Source of the DNA: Hymenobacter sp. BRD67
Lineage (GTDB): Bacteria > Bacteroidota > Bacteroidia > Cytophagales > Hymenobacteraceae
Direction: 5' to 3'
Assembly: GCF_013256425.1 (NCBI RefSeq)
Contig: NZ_CP053907.1
Location: 1 to 64,000 of the forward strand
Length of the DNA: 64,000 nt
Shown one piece after another: positions 1 through 11,883 of the stretch. The first letter of the stretch is position 1, and each line of letters starts with the position of its first letter. The notes below the pieces were generated by a model, which saw nothing but the letters and a program-made list of their open reading frames with translations, was not told where the DNA came from and did no database searches. The position numbers and the translations under genes are program-made.

Positions 1-1346
1 ATAGCTCTACGCCATTAGGATTGACGGCCACGATTTTTACCCCTTGCGCCCGCAGGCTGGGCGTCGGGCTGTTGGGCACGAACAGCGCCCGGAGCCGGCT
101 GTAGTGGTCGAGCTCATTGAGCAGCGGAAAGTCCCGGCCCTTGCTCTCGTGCCCCGAGCCCAGGGCAAAGGCATCCCCCGGCCCGGCCACCCGGCGTACC
201 CCACCCAGGGGCCGGGCATCGGCTCAGACAAAGAGTACGGATTATGGGTGGCGGCAATGGCCGGTTCGAGCGTATTATTTTGGCTGTAATAGTAGCCCAG
301 CGTGCCCGGCGCGGCTTCGTCGAGCGGGTCGGGCGCGCTGCGGTAGGCTTCTCAAAGTTCGCGGCCGAATAATTGGCACTCACCGGCGTTCCGCCCCCGG
401 CGGTGTGGTGGTGGCCGTCACAAACCCGTCCTTGTACTTAAAGGCCTGGTTATTGGTCGGGGCCGGCAGCGTGGTGAGCACCGGTACGCCGCCCTGGTTA
501 TTGAGGCTCTGCGTGGCAAATACCTGCTGCTCGGCCAGGTTCTTGCTCTGGGTTTGCGTGGGCCGGCCCATGGCGTCGACAAACTGCTTGCCCTCGCTGG
601 TGACGTTGCCGTCCAAATCGTAGGTGCGCGAGTAGCTCCAGTTGCGGTTCAAATCATCGCTGGGTCGGCAGTCGGCAGCGTGCCACTCACCGTGAACGTA
701 GCCTGGTAATTCGCCCCGTAGCGGCCGTCGTAGTTGGTGAAGACCTGCCCGCCGTAGCTACCCAGGGCCTGGAAGTAGACTTCTAACACGTAGGTGCCCG
801 GGCGGGCGGCAATGGCCAGCAAATCGATTCCCGCTGCCGTTTGTGTCCACTCCTTGTTGCCCGCGTCGCCGTCCTGGCCGGAGCGCAGGTACGGCAGGTC
901 CAGGGAAGTGAACGGCCCCGGTACCATCCCGCTTGGGTAGACCCGGTACTGGAGCTGCGCGCTCTGCATGTAGACGCTGTGCTGGTAGGTATTTACCTCT
1001 GCGCCTTCCAGCACCAGTCGCCCGCCCGAAGCGCGCGAAAGGAGCCTAGGTTAGAACCCTGGAACTGATAGTTGGCCGTAGCCAGGTTCGTATAGTAATA
1101 GGTATTGACCGTCGAGCTGCCGGCTTGCAGAATCACGAAATCCTTGTAGAGCCCGGAATCGGCCAATACGCGCTGTGGCAGGGTCGCCAGCAGCAGGACC
1201 ACCACTAGCAACAGCCCGCTATAAAAAGGCCGCGTCAGCACTAGGAGGCTGCCCGTCCGTTGCCACTGACACGGGTAGTCTACGCGGGCCAGCGTGTCGG
1301 CCGTAAATAAGTGAGCAGGCAGAGAGTTGACGTATAACTGCTTCAT
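1..1346 (-). CDS. RHS/YD-repeat secreted protein, N-terminal part (runs off left edge)
   Basis: This is the first part of a large secreted RHS protein of the DUF6443 style found in Bacteroidetes. From the ATG at 1346 the protein begins MKQLYVNSLP and has a hydrophobic export segment (GLLLVVVLLLATLPQRVLA), followed by a jelly-roll-like stretch (TYVLEVYFQALGSYGG). Near 650-570 comes the segment RNWSYSRTYDLDGNVTSEG, with GKQFVDAMGRPTQTQSKNL after it, which is typical of the family. At the edge the reading is SLRAQGVKIVAVNPNGVEL. The reading frame changes at about 1010, 655, 390 and again below 250, so it needs several single-base corrections. An upstream in-frame start at 1400 is possible but less likely. 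The gene could be the beginning of the RHS gene that enters at the right edge; see findings. The family is clear; whether the gene is intact is not. Confidence 0.72.
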
Positions 1347-1399
1347 AAGCAGCGACCTGTTGAAGTGGAAAAGGAGACTGACAGCCCGTGCAACGAACA

Positions 1400-2449
1400 C
1401 GGCGATTCGTAACAGCTGGTGGCCTTATAAGGAGATGCCGCTGAACTAGCTTATAGTAAGCGGTAGATTACGGAGCCTGAAAACAGAATGACGCAAAGCG
1501 AACGCTGAATGGGAAAGGCACGGAATAACGCTGATACCATTTTTTAGAAATGGCAGGACCAACGAATGCAACCCGGAATAAGTAAAGCGAAGGCAGGAAG
1601 CGCAGCGCCAGGCAGCTAGCCTCCCTGGCAAATAATAGTATTACAAGATTAAGGACGGTGCCGGCCATCGGCAAAGCCAAGGGTGTCTTTTTTGTGAAAA
1701 AACCTGTTTACGATGCGTAAAAATTTAATTATCAGCTACTTTATTTTTTATTACTCAATTATTTTCGGTTCTTCTAGAATAGATTACTAACAATAAAAAA
1801 CAGAAAACCATCAATGGGATTAGTATTATTCATAAAAATTTCATTTGCTTCGTATTAAGTATAAGTTCCGCTTGGTGAGGCGTGCCTGGGCTCGCGGCAC
1901 GCATAAGTGCAGTGATTGCTTGGCGGGTTATTTACTGGGAATAGCCAGGGAATTCCAGTATGAAAAGAGAAGTACGCTGTAACCTAATAGAGGGCTGCTT
2001 TTGACAGGCTTGCTTTGGTGCGTTCGCAGATGAGGTCGCGCTCAAAATCCGCCAGCGAGGCAGGCAGATTAAATATCGCTCGTCCCCTGAGCCGTGTCGT
2101 GTTGAAGGTGTTTTACAGGCTGACGACCACCTCCCTGTTCCTGAGAATCTGTCACTAAGGTGACCAGGTCTCTGAGCAAACGCTCCAGCCGTCCCGCTTC
2201 CAAGCCACGAGCGTTTCGCCGGCTCGCAACCGCGCCAGCAGGTGTTGCAGGGCCGGGCGCTTTTTTATCGAGGCCCTTTCCCCTGAAAAAACTATCCCAA
2301 TTGTTCTCAGGAAGTTACTGCGGCAGCCAGGAAGGCGCGGGCTGGTAAGCACCGGCGATGAGACAAACGGTGGTAGCTTTCGGGGCGCGAAACAGGCCGG
2401 GCGGATGGGCCGCTCAATCGGTCGTTTTCGCCCCCCGCCCGGCACCGCT
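1400..2449. other. Intergenic region, no supported gene
   Basis: I see no convincing gene here. Bases 1690-1870 are strongly AT-rich compared with both flanks, which suits a promoter region or an insertion junction. Short open frames at 1446-1680 and 2155-2445 have no recognisable motif. The left end of the Tn3-type relic should lie between about 2100 and 2450, but I could not find a clear terminal repeat there. Confidence 0.5.
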
Positions 2450-5368
2450 ATGCCCGCTACCTTCCTCTCGGAGGCTGAAGCCTCCGCTACCAGCAGCTAC
2501 CCGGCGCGTACCGGAAAGCACCTTGCGCCAGCACGGCTACCTCAGTCCGGCGGACCTGGCTTTGTGCGCACCCAGCGCCGCGACGTTAACCGGCTCGGCT
2601 GCGCCGTACAGTTAGTCGTGTTGCGCGTATTCCCATTTGCCCGAGCGGTGGTGGCGGCAGGTGCCCGCCAACCTGCTCGACTTTGCCGCGGCCCAACTCG
2701 CCCTCGATGGCGCCGCATTTACCGTCTACGGCCAGCGCGAGGCTACCGTGTACGAGCACTGCCAGGCCGTGCTGCTGCACTGGGCTGGCGCCGCTGCTCG
2801 ACGCGCCCGCACTCGAGCACTGGTTGCTGGAGCGAGCCTTGGAACACGACCAGGAACGCGTATTGCTGGAGCTGGCCTGCCAACCTGCGCCAACAGCAGC
2901 TGGTGCGCCCCTCCGTGGTCGAACTCGAGCGCCTAATCGGCTCGCTTGTGGAGCAGGCCCACGCCGAAACGTACCGGCGGTTGGCATCGGTGCTCACTCC
3001 CGCCGTGGAAGGGCAGCTCGACGCGCTGCTGCGCGTCGACGAGGCCGTCGGCCGCACCGCCACAGCTGGCTGCTGCAACCGCCCACGCGTAGCACCGCCG
3101 CTACTATCCGCGCCACCCTCGACAAACGGCGGTTCTTACAGGAACTCGGCGCCGACGTCTGGGACCTGACGGCGCTGCACCCAACCGGCAGAAGCGCCTG
3201 GCCAGTCTGGCCCGGCACCGCAGCAACCAGGCCCTGCAGCGCCTGTCCTCGCCTAAACGCTACCCGCTGCTGCTAGCCTTCGGCCGCGAAATGCTGCTAG
3301 ATTTGACCGACCTGGTACTGGAGATGGCCGACGAGTATTGGGAAACGGCCCTGGCGCGGCCCGCTGGGAAATGGAGGAGTATCAGCGCGCCACGGCGCGG
3401 GCCAAGGACCAGGTGCTGGCCACGCTGGCCACGCCGTCGGGCTGCTGCTTGATGAAGAGCACGTGCCACTGGAGCAGGTGCGCCAGCAGGTTTACGCCCG
3501 GGTGCCCAAGGTCGAGCTGCAGCAGGCGCTGACCACGGCTCAGGCCCTGACCCAACCGGCCAAGCGTTCCTACCTGGATTTTCTGGAACATCACTACGCC
3601 GGCATCCGGCGCTTTTCCGCCCCGCTACTGGCCGACCTTGTATGAGAGAATGCGTTCGTCGGCGATGACTTCTTTCCCGCCCTGCTGCTGGTGCGCGACC
3701 TGCTTACCGGGGGACGGCGGCAGCTGCCCCCGCAACCGCCCGTGCGTTTCTGTCGGCCACGTGGCAGGCCTTCGTAGGCACAGTTGCGGCCCCGTATCGG
3801 TACCGGCGTATGCATTGAGTGTGCTGGCCACCCTGCGCGAGCGGTTGCGCTCGGCGACGTGTACGTGCGGCACTCCCGCAAGTACGCCAGCCTGGACAGC
3901 TACCTGATTGCGCCCGCTCGGTGGCCCGCCCTACGGGCCGACGCCTGCGCGCAGCTGGGCTTGCCGGCCGTCCCGGTGCAGCGCCTGGAGGAACACCTGC
4001 ACGAATTGGAAGGCCACCTACCGCGCATGGAGCAGATTCTGCAGGCCGGCGGCGACATCCGCCTCAACGAGCAGGGCGAGTTGGTCGTCACCCTGCTGGC
4101 CGCGGCGGAGGTACCGGCGTCCGCCGTACAACTGACCGAGCAGGTGGGCCGGCGCCTCCCCTTGGTGGAACTGAGTGAACTGCTGGCGAGGTGGACGGCT
4201 GGACCGGCTTCTCGCACAGGCTGCTGGGCCGGCCCCGGTGCCGCACCAGCGGGCGCTGCTCTACGCCGCCCTGTTAGCCGCCGCCTGCAACATTCCGCTC
4301 GCGGACATGGCCCGCAGTACCGGCTTCGACTACCAGGCCTTGTGGTGGGTAGCCAGCCAGTACCTACGCGAAAGGCACTCAAGCAAGCTACCACCGGCCT
4401 GGTCAATTTTCAGTATCGCCAGCCGTTGGCCGGGCCTGGGGCGGGGTACGCTCTCCTCCTCGGATGGGCAGCGCTTCCCGGTGCGCGGCCACGTGCGGGC
4501 AGCGCGGGCGCTGCCGCGCTACTATGCCTATGGGCAGGGGCTGACGTTCTACACCCACACGGCTGACCAGTACTCCCAATTCGGCAGTCAGGCCATTGCT
4601 TCCACCGTGCGTGACGCCACCTACGTGCTCGACGAGGTGCTGGGCAACGAAACGGAGTTGCCTCTACTGGAGCACACTACTGATACGCACGGCTACACCG
4701 ACCTGGTCTTTGCCCTTTTCGACCTGTTGGGCCTACGCTTCTCGCCTAGGCTGCGCGACCTGAAGGACCAGCGGCTATGCAAGATTCAGGGCGCGACCCT
4801 GGTTATCCCTCGCTTAAGTTCACGGCCCGCTTTCACCCGGAGTTCGTGCGCCGCCACTGGATGAGCTGCTGCGCGTGGCCGCCTCATTGAAACTAGGCTA
4901 TGTCACCTCGTCGTTGCTCATCAGTAAGCTGCAGGCCTATCCGCGCCAGCATCAGCTCACTACTTATTGCAGGAATACGGCCGGTTGCTGAAGACCAACT
5001 TTATCCTGCGCTACCTGCAGAGTCACCGCTACCCGCCGCATTCACGCACAGCTCAACAAAGGCGAGCAACTGCACGCGCTGCGTAGCTGGCTCTGGTTGG
5101 CGGCGACGGGCGCTACGCCGCCAGCAGGACGAGCAGCAGCAGGAAACCGTACGCTGCCTGAAACCTGCTCACCAACGTAGTCGTGGTTTGGAATACGTTT
5201 ACATGCAGGAGGCCGTAGGCCAGTTGCGCGCGAAGGACAACTGGTAGCCGACGAGGACCTGCGTTTTCTCTCGCCGGCGCGCTATCGCCACCTCAACCGC
5301 CTTGGTCGCTACTCCTTTCTGCCGGCACAGGAAACAGCGAGACAGGACTGCGCCCTTGCGCCGCTTAG
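2450..5368 (+). pseudogene. tnpA: Tn3-family transposase relic (DUF4158 plus DDE domain)
   Basis: A decayed copy of the same Tn3-family transposase that is present in better condition at 48153-51113 on the other strand. The start MPATFLSEAEAS parallels MPADFLTALERQ of the other copy. The order of segments is conserved: the DUF4158-like N-terminus, the middle part with LATLRERLR and RKYASLD, then the catalytic part with LSSSDGQRFPV, YGQGLTFYTHTADQY, RDATYVLDEVLGNE and ELPLLEHTTDTHGYTD. The longest clean block is 4440-4800. Around ten frame changes are needed to join the pieces, far more than in the other copy, so this one is unlikely to be active. No resolvase gene lies beside it. The 3' end abuts a degenerate terminal repeat at 5369-5397. 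Confidence 0.85.
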
Positions 5369-5397
5369 GTAGATTATGTCCGTTACTAAAAGAACCC
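5369..5397. repeat. Degenerate right terminal repeat of the Tn3 relic
   Basis: Read on the minus strand from 5397 the sequence starts GGGTTCTTTTAGTAACGGAC. This resembles the Tn3 terminal repeat at 48125 (GGGGTTGCGTTAGTAACTGG) with several substitutions. It lies directly after the transposase stop, the same geometry as in the 48 kb copy. Confidence 0.6.
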
Positions 5398-6900
5398 TAC
5401 CCATCCTACAGCCCGCCGCCTCACGGGCTCTCACCTTTTCAACCTGTCTAAATGTGCAGCAGTTCTACGCCGTGCCGGCGCTGACGAGACGGTAGCGCCT
5501 ACTGGAAGTCGTTGCCGGCAAATGTATTTCTCCAAGCTACCCGCGCGGTTCGCGCTGCTGGCCTCAACTGTGCACTGCTGCGCACGGGCGACGTTATTCC
5601 AACCAGAGCGCCCCACGAAGGGCCATACCGGATAATAGCACGGAGCGCATTTTTCCGCCGCCAAGGAGCTAGGCGATACCTGCTGGCCCAACGGGCTGCG
5701 CTGGTGCCGGCCGAGGGCGCGGCCACTGTGATAGGCCTGGATGCAGCCTGAGCGAGATACGCCCGCTAAAAGCCGAAAGTCGTTCAAGTTTGAGCAGCTG
5801 CGCCCCTTATCGGAGCCGAGACGCTTGATATTCACCGTTCGACACGGCCGCTAGCGGGCTACATTCTGGTCCTCGACGACAGCGGCAAATACAACGCTCC
5901 GCGCTCAACATGCTGGCTACGGCTGCTGTTCGATACCTACCCCCGCGCATTATTCTCCAATTGACGTCGTGTGGGAACGGTGGTGCTGATGCGAACGAAT
6001 TGATTCGCTAGCATCCCTGACCCATAACCAGGCCGCGCAAGTAGCGTCCTTGGTCAGGCTCCAGGCGAAATGTGTTGGTAGAGAAATTATAAATAACTGC
6101 GAGACGTGCATATTTTTGTGCACGTTATGCGTAAGACTGCCTCTTATGTTGCTGCTTTCACGGCCCGTCATACCCTACGCCAGGTCCTAAACACCCGGCT
6201 TTTACCCCGAGCGGCGCGAAAAGCCGAGCTGCTGCTAAGCGCCTCGACCGACCAGCCCAACTCTTGAGGGGAGCGGGCCGCCATGAAGGAAAGCGAGGCG
6301 TGGGAAGACGTGCTACTCCAACGGGAGGAAGCGCAGCCCGGTCCGCCGGCTTACCCGGATACAGGTACTAACCCGCGCTTTTCCCCTACCGCCCCTCTCC
6401 CGTGCGCAGGGAGCATGACGCGGAGTTTCCTTGAGTCGAGCCAAAGCAGCCTTTCGCCCTTGTTTTACTTCTGTCTCGTCTTATGCCGCTACTGCTCCAC
6501 TAACTCCCATCACCTTTCACGTTAAGCTCGGTAATACCGAGGTGACTATCAAAGCGCACACCTTGGCTGAGCTGTTGGACGGTACCCGCCTGAAGAAAAA
6601 GAGCTGCTGGAACTGTGGAAGCTCATATTCGCACCTATGACAAGCGCCACGACCACCCCGGCGGCATTACGCTGGACGAGCTGTTTAAGCTTGCTGCGGC
6701 CTGAAAGTACCTTATCTGGACATTGCCCGTCTGGTTTACCATCAGTGTGAAGCTGACCCCGACGCCGCAAAGCCCCAGTATTATCGCTGGAATAATGAAA
6801 AGAGCCAATACAGATTGTTTTTTATGATTGCCGCCTAAAATTTATATATTTAGTATTTCTTATTTAACCAGGCTTAGACGGTGCGTTTCTCGGGGTAGCA
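5398..6900. other. Coding-like scraps, no gene identified
   Basis: High-GC sequence with short open frames that keep changing, for example AAKELGDTCWPNGLRW near 5655-5705 and TFHVKLGNTEVTIKAHTLAELLDG near 6505-6590. The second could be the start of a small gene continuing in another frame as ELLELWKLIFAPYDKRHDHP to about 6700. I do not recognise any of these. They read like decayed genes or heavily frameshifted sequence. Bases 6835-6870 are AT-rich. Confidence 0.4.
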
Positions 6901-6919
6901 CACCCCTATCTTGATACCC

Positions 6920-7890
6920 GTGAAAGAACAGAAGTAACCAGGCAGCACTTTGTGCCGCGCACCTACCTCAAGCATTTTGGCCAAGCTGAGAAAGCCAGAT
7001 AAAATACACCGCACTCTCCGCGACGACCCGATGCTACCCATGTGCGGCAGGTGTCGGTTGCCCACGCGTGCTTTCAGAATGACTTATACACGCTGGAAGG
7101 GAGAGCAGCGCGGAGCGCATGCGCTGGAGGATTTCTACCGCATCAGCGTGGAGGACCATTTTTGATACCGTGCGGCAGCTTCTTCTGAATGAAAGCAAGT
7201 GCTGCCCCGGAGGCGCTGCGAAGCAAAGTGCTGCACACGGTGCCACCATGCTCATGCGGACGACCAAATATTGGCGCGCCATAACGAGTAATCGACCGGG
7301 TACTACAGCAGATGATGATGCTCTGTGAACAACCGGCCACGACACGTTTGACTTTGACGGAGAAATCCATTCCATTAAGGCAAGACGTTAGGAGAGTTGC
7401 GCCGCAGTTTCGGCAGGAAGCCAGCAAGGCACGGTGTTGACGCAGCTCGACTTGGCGTTGCGGCTAGGGCAGGCCAAGCAAAACGACTTTGCCATTCTGT
7501 AATCACGCTGGACGAAGCGGCCGGGATACATCACGAGCGACAACCCGTGTGATATGGAGCTTGGACCGCACAACGTGGCCTTCAACCCGGAAGCTACGCT
7601 GAAGCTACCCTCGGGCCCAAGCACATGCTGAACCTTATGCCCACAACGGTAGACGTGTTGAAGAACCGCATTACCCGCTGGAACTGGAGCGGCGACCAAG
7701 CCAAGCTAGAGCGCATTTCTGCGAACATCGTCCAGCACAATAATTTGGAGCGCTGGATTTTAGGCAGCGAGGCCGGCGTGCAGCAGCACGTAAGGAGCGG
7801 GTTGCGTTGCAGCACGACCTCGATAACCCAACGGCGATACCGCCAAGCAGGAAATATCTGCCCGATGAGACGCTTGGGGTTTCTATAGCC
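6920..7890 (+). pseudogene. DUF4238-type protein, broken
   Basis: The N-terminal motif of the DUF4238 family, TRQHFVPRTYLKHFG, is readable at 6935-6980. The family's later signature ITSDNPCDMELGPH lies at 7525-7565, followed by a C-terminal stretch (MLNLMPTTVDVL, then NIVQHNNLERWILGSE). The spacing of about 190 codons between the two motifs is normal for the family. The reading frame changes at least five times and there is an in-frame stop soon after the first motif. DUF4238 proteins have no firmly known role, though they often occur in accessory and defence-rich regions. The assignment rests on the two motifs. Confidence 0.62.
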
Positions 7891-8324
7891 ACTGACAGCT
7901 AGATGGCCTGCCAGAACGGATGGTGACGCCAAAGGACGAACTCTACCATGTCTGCTGTCGTTTACGCCGCGCCCTGGCAGCGTATGGCCGTGAATACCCG
8001 CTCGCCCTATCTCGATACGATACCTTCGCTCCCGGTACCCTGCTGGAATACTACGTGCAGCACGAAACCCAGCAAGGGAGCCCGTGGCCGCAGCCACATA
8101 GCCAGCACCGCTCTGCCTATTGCCCGACTGTTCGGTTTCACCTGCCCCACCCAATCCATGTACTCGTCCCAAACCCTGTTTTTAGGTCGGTGAAAGTCCT
8201 GCTGTGGCCATCAGCTGGCCTCTCAGAAAACGGAAAATATAGCACGTTAAGGAAAATCGCGTTATGCAAATCGAAGGGCTTTATTTTTCAGTCAGGCGAT
8301 AAGTCGCACACCGCGCTTAATTCG
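7891..8324. other. Intergenic region with a few open frames
   Basis: Short frames at 7920-8327 show no known motif. The last 100 bases become AT-rich and lead into the promoter in front of the metal-type operon. Confidence 0.4.
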
Positions 8325-8332
8325 TAATTTTG
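8325..8332 (+). promoter_or_regulatory. Bacteroidetes -7 box before the DUF6660 gene
   Basis: TAATTTTG matches the Bacteroidetes -7 consensus TAnnTTTG. It ends only 5 bases before the ATG at 8338, so transcription from it would give a nearly leaderless message. No clear -33 TTG was picked out. Confidence 0.45.
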
Positions 8333-8337
8333 CCCTG

Positions 8338-8658
8338 ATGCGGTATTTGCGCTCTTTTTCGCTTGCTACTTTGCCGTACTGGCTGCCTGTCCTGCACGGT
8401 GGACGACGTGCGCGCCGAGGCGGCCACGCGGCTACTGTACAGGCGGACCACACCACGGTCCCACACCGGCTGCTGACTGGTGCTCGCCGTTATGCCAGTG
8501 TCACTGCTGCTCCGGCTTTGCCGTGCCCCAGGCCGCGGCCGTGGTATTCAGGGGCCAGCCCAGCCCCCCCCAAGCCGCGTTGCGATTTCGCCAACGGCCT
8601 ACGCCCGCCGTGCTGGTGCGCAGTCTGGCCACGCCCTGCAGCCGCCCCAGGGGCCTAA
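8338..8658 (+). pseudogene. DUF6660-like small cysteine-rich protein, broken
   Basis: Members of this small family have a short hydrophobic start and a Cys-rich CSPLC-x-C-CC type motif. They sit first in metal-related TonB-receptor operons of Bacteroidetes. Here the start MRYLRSFSLATLPYW is followed, in changing frames, by ACLSCTVDDVRAEAA and then CSPLCQCHCCSGFAVPQAAA near 8480-8535, with the C-terminus QAALRFRQRPTPAVLVRSLA in the last frame. At least two single-base shifts are needed. It is followed at once by a TonB-dependent receptor and a CDF exporter, which supports the assignment. The family is inferred from the motif and position. Confidence 0.55.
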
Positions 8659-8762
8659 CCATCCGTTTTCCAGCGCCCGCCCGCTGGCCTCGATACAGGG
8701 CCGCTGGCTGCCGTCGGCATTCTCATTGGTTGGCCTTACCGGACGCCGAGCGTCCCCTGTTC

Positions 8763-10921
8763 ATGCGATTTTCTTGGTTAACGGCGCTGCTGCTGAGCAG
8801 CGCCAGCGCAGCCGTGGCCCAAAGCCGCTGCGCGTGCTGGTGCGCGACGCCCGCACCCATGCCCCCGTGCCCGGCGTGACCGTAGCCATTCCCGACCTGA
8901 AAACCGGCGCGGCCACCGACGCCAGCGGCCAGGCCACGGTGTCCGACGTGCCGGCCGGCACGTACCAAGTGCAGTTTTCCAGCTTGGGCTACGAAGCCAA
9001 ATGCGGCCCTTTACTTTGCCCCAGGCCAGCGAGTCGCCCGCCGTGGTGGAAATGGAGCCGGGCGGCGTGGAACTGGAAGGTATCGTAGTGGAAGCCACCC
9101 GCACCAATTCGCGCATCGAGGACGAGCCGGTGGCTCGAAGTCATCGGGCCGAGGAGTTGGAAGAGAAGGTGGACATGCGCCCGGCCAACGTGGCCATGCT
9201 GCTGACCGAGGCCAGCGGCATCCAGCCGCAGTTCACGTCGGCCAACTCGGGCAGCGTCGCCTTTCGGATTCAGGGCCTCGACGGGCGCTACACCCAAATC
9301 CTGAAGGACGGGTTTCCCCTATTCGGAGCTTCTCGCAGGCCTGAGCCTGGTGCAGATTCCCCCGCTCGACTTGCGCCAGGTGGAGGTCATTAAAGGCGCG
9401 TCGTCGGCCCTCTACGGCGGCGACGCCATCACGGGCCTGGTCAATTTGGTGAGCAAGACGCCCACCGAAACGCCCGCGCTGACCGTGCTGCTCAACCAGA
9501 CCCAGAAAGGCGGGCGCGACCTGATGGGCTACTACACCGGGCGCAGCGGCCAGCTGGGCCTGACCCTGCTGGCCACACAGAGCACCCAGCAGGCCCGCGA
9601 CGTGAGCGGCGACAACTTCACCGACTTGCCCCAGGTGCAGGCCACGACGGTTAACCCGCGCCTGTACTACTACGCGACCGATTCCACGACTCTGTACGCG
9701 GGCCTCACGGCCACCGTGGAAACCCGCGACGGGGCTACTTGCCGGCGCTGGACGACCCGACCCAGACCGGCTACACCGAGCGCAACCGTTCCGAGCGCTA
9801 CAACACGCAGCTGCGCCTGGATAGCCACGTCGGGCGGGCCGGGTGCTGACGCTGAAAAACAGCGTGAGCGCCTTTAGCCGCCGCTTGCAAGCGGGCAGCG
9901 CCTACTTTGCCGGCCGGCAGCTCTCGACCTATTCCGAGGCGTCGCTGTTCGTGCCCGCGGGCAAGCACCGGGCCGTGTTCGGGGCAAACTTCCTGACTGA
10001 CCGCTTCCAGGAAACCGACGCCACGACCCGCCCCGCGATTATAGCTACCTGACGGCGGCGCGTTTGTGCAGGACGATTGGCGGTTGCTTGACCAATTAAC
10101 CATTCAAGGCGGTTTGCGGGTGGACTACCAGCACCCCTACGGGCTGTTTGTGCTGCCCCGCTTCTCGACCCTGTACAAGCCTACGGCCTGGCTGGCCGTC
10201 CGGGCGGGCGGGGGCTTCGGCTACAAAGCGCCCACCATTTTCAGCAGCACCACCGAGCAGCAAGCCTACGTGAACGTGTTGCCCTCATCCCGGCCCAGCT
10301 GCGCGCCGAAACTTCCCGAGGCGGAAACGCCGACGTGAACCTGAGCGGAACACTAGGCGAGTGGCACGCTTCGCTCAACCAGGCCGTGTTTTACACGCGC
10401 CTGACCAACACGCTGATAGCGGACCCGGTGCAGTTCGCCCAGGGCATTACCGAGTTTCGCAATGCCCCCACGCCCATTACTTCGCGGGGTTGGAAACCAA
10501 CCTGCGCCTGCGCCGCGAGGCGCTGCAATTCTTCGCCGCCTACACCCTGACCGATACGCGCCAGACCTACGACCCGACCCAGCCCGCACAACTCCCCTTT
10601 GTTTCGTGGCACCGTGTGGTGCTCACGAGCATGTACGAGCAGGAAAAGAACTTTCGCATTGGCCTGGAAGCCACGTACAACGGCCCGCAGTACGTGGGCG
10701 ACGGCAGCCGCCAGGGCCGGGCTTCTGGCTGTGGGCGCGCTGGCCGAAAAGACGTTTGCCCCGCATTTTTCACTGGTGCTGAACGTGGAAAACGTGCTCG
10801 ACGTGCGCCAGACCCGGTTTGCGCCAGTCGTAAGTGGTCCTTTTACCCAACCCACGTTTCGCCGCTCTACGCCCCACTCGACGGGTTTGTGGGCAACGCG
10901 GCCCTCAAAATCACGCTGTAA
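8763..10921 (+). pseudogene. TonB-dependent receptor, broken by several frameshifts
   Basis: An outer-membrane receptor of the SusC/CirA-like type, probably for a metal or its chelate given its neighbours. The start MRFSWLTALLLSSASAAVAQ is a signal peptide. In the next frame comes a carboxypeptidase-regulatory-like domain (LRVLVRDARTHAPVPGVTVA ... GTYQVQFSSLGYEA). The plug follows: RPANVAMLLTEASGI, FRIQGLDGRYTQILKDGFPL, then PLDLRQVEVIKGASSALYGG at 9358-9420, a textbook plug motif. Barrel strands run to about 10921, ending GNAALKITL. The total length of about 700 codons suits the family. At least six frame changes break it (for example near 8815, 9010, 9330, 9735, 10045 and 10315). It ends 2 bases before the next gene, so the two formed an operon. 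Confidence 0.8.
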
Positions 10922-10923
10922 CC

Positions 10924-11883
10924 ATGAATAAATCAGTTTTTAAGGTCGTCAAGATGGATTGTCCGGCCGAGGAGCAGCTTATCCGAATGCACTTCACCGG
11001 CAGCCCGGCCGTGGCGCAACTGCAATTCGACTTGCCCGGCCGCCAGCTCACGGTGCTGCATACCGGGGCAGTGGCCCCATCGCCCACGCGCTCGATGGGT
11101 TAAACTTAGGTAGCTCCCTGGTGGCCACCGCCCGTCGGAAGCCGCCGACCTGTTGGACGAGGTGCCCCGCGACCGCCTGCTATTATGGGCCGTGCTGGCC
11201 ATCAACGTCTTTTTCTTTTTGCTGGAGCTGGGCGCGGGCTGGCTGGCCCGCTCAATGGGCCTGGTGGCGGATTCGCTCGATATGCTGGCCGACGCCCTGG
11301 TGTACGCGCTGGCTCTATACGCCGTGGGCCGGGCAGATAGCCGCCAGCGCGGGGTAACCCGCGCTGGCGGCTATCTGCAATTAGCGCTGGCCGTGAGCGG
11401 CATCATCGAAACCGTGCGGCGCTTCATTGCACCCGAGCCCACCCCAAATGTGGCCCTGATGCTTGGCATTGCTTTTCTGGCCCTGTTGGGCAATTGGGCT
11501 ACGTTGCGGCTGCTGCAACGGGCCAGCACGGACCAGGTGCACATCAAAGCCAGCCAAATATTTACCTCCAACGACATCTTGGTGAACCTCGGCGTGCTGG
11601 TGGCGGCCATGCTGGTGTACGTCGCCCGTTCCCCCCTCCAGACTTAGTGATTGGACTCGTAGTCTTTGCGCTGGTCGCTCGGGGTGCTTGGCAGATTTTG
11701 CCCTATCCAAGTCTAGCGCCTAGCCGTAGGAAAGGCCCTGAAGAAGCCCTGACAGGAAACGCAGCCTACCGGATAACTACTCAAAAAACGCAAAAATTTG
11801 CTATGCACCCACTGCCCAAACAAGGAAGTAGTGCCAACGCCGCTCCCAGTTTATGGCTTTTTGCTGGTCCACAACGTGCTTAG
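10924..11883 (+). pseudogene. Cation diffusion facilitator (CDF) exporter with N-terminal metal-binding-like domain, broken
   Basis: The start MNKSVFKVVKMDCPAEEQLI is the HMA-like leader found in a Bacteroidetes group of CDF exporters. After a frame change come the transmembrane segments LLLWAVLAINVFFFLLELGA and GLVADSLDMLADALVYALAL; the second carries the metal-site motif of CDF proteins. Then follow a helix with RFIAPEPTPNV, ALMLGIAFLALLGNW, the second motif IKASQIFTSNDILVNLGVLV, and in a third frame PDLVIGLVVFALVARGAWQI. Frame changes lie near 11085 and 11630. The natural end is probably near 11700; the open frame runs on to 11883. It would export divalent metal across the inner membrane, working beside the receptor upstream. 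Family confident, activity doubtful. Confidence 0.78.

Noticed and set aside
2100..2449. Possible left terminal repeat of the Tn3 relic
   Set aside because: No segment matched the GTTAGTAAC core of the terminal repeat well enough to call.
5499..5751. Short frames on both strands after the Tn3 relic
   Set aside because: Opposite-strand shadows of each other with no recognisable motif; treated as scraps.
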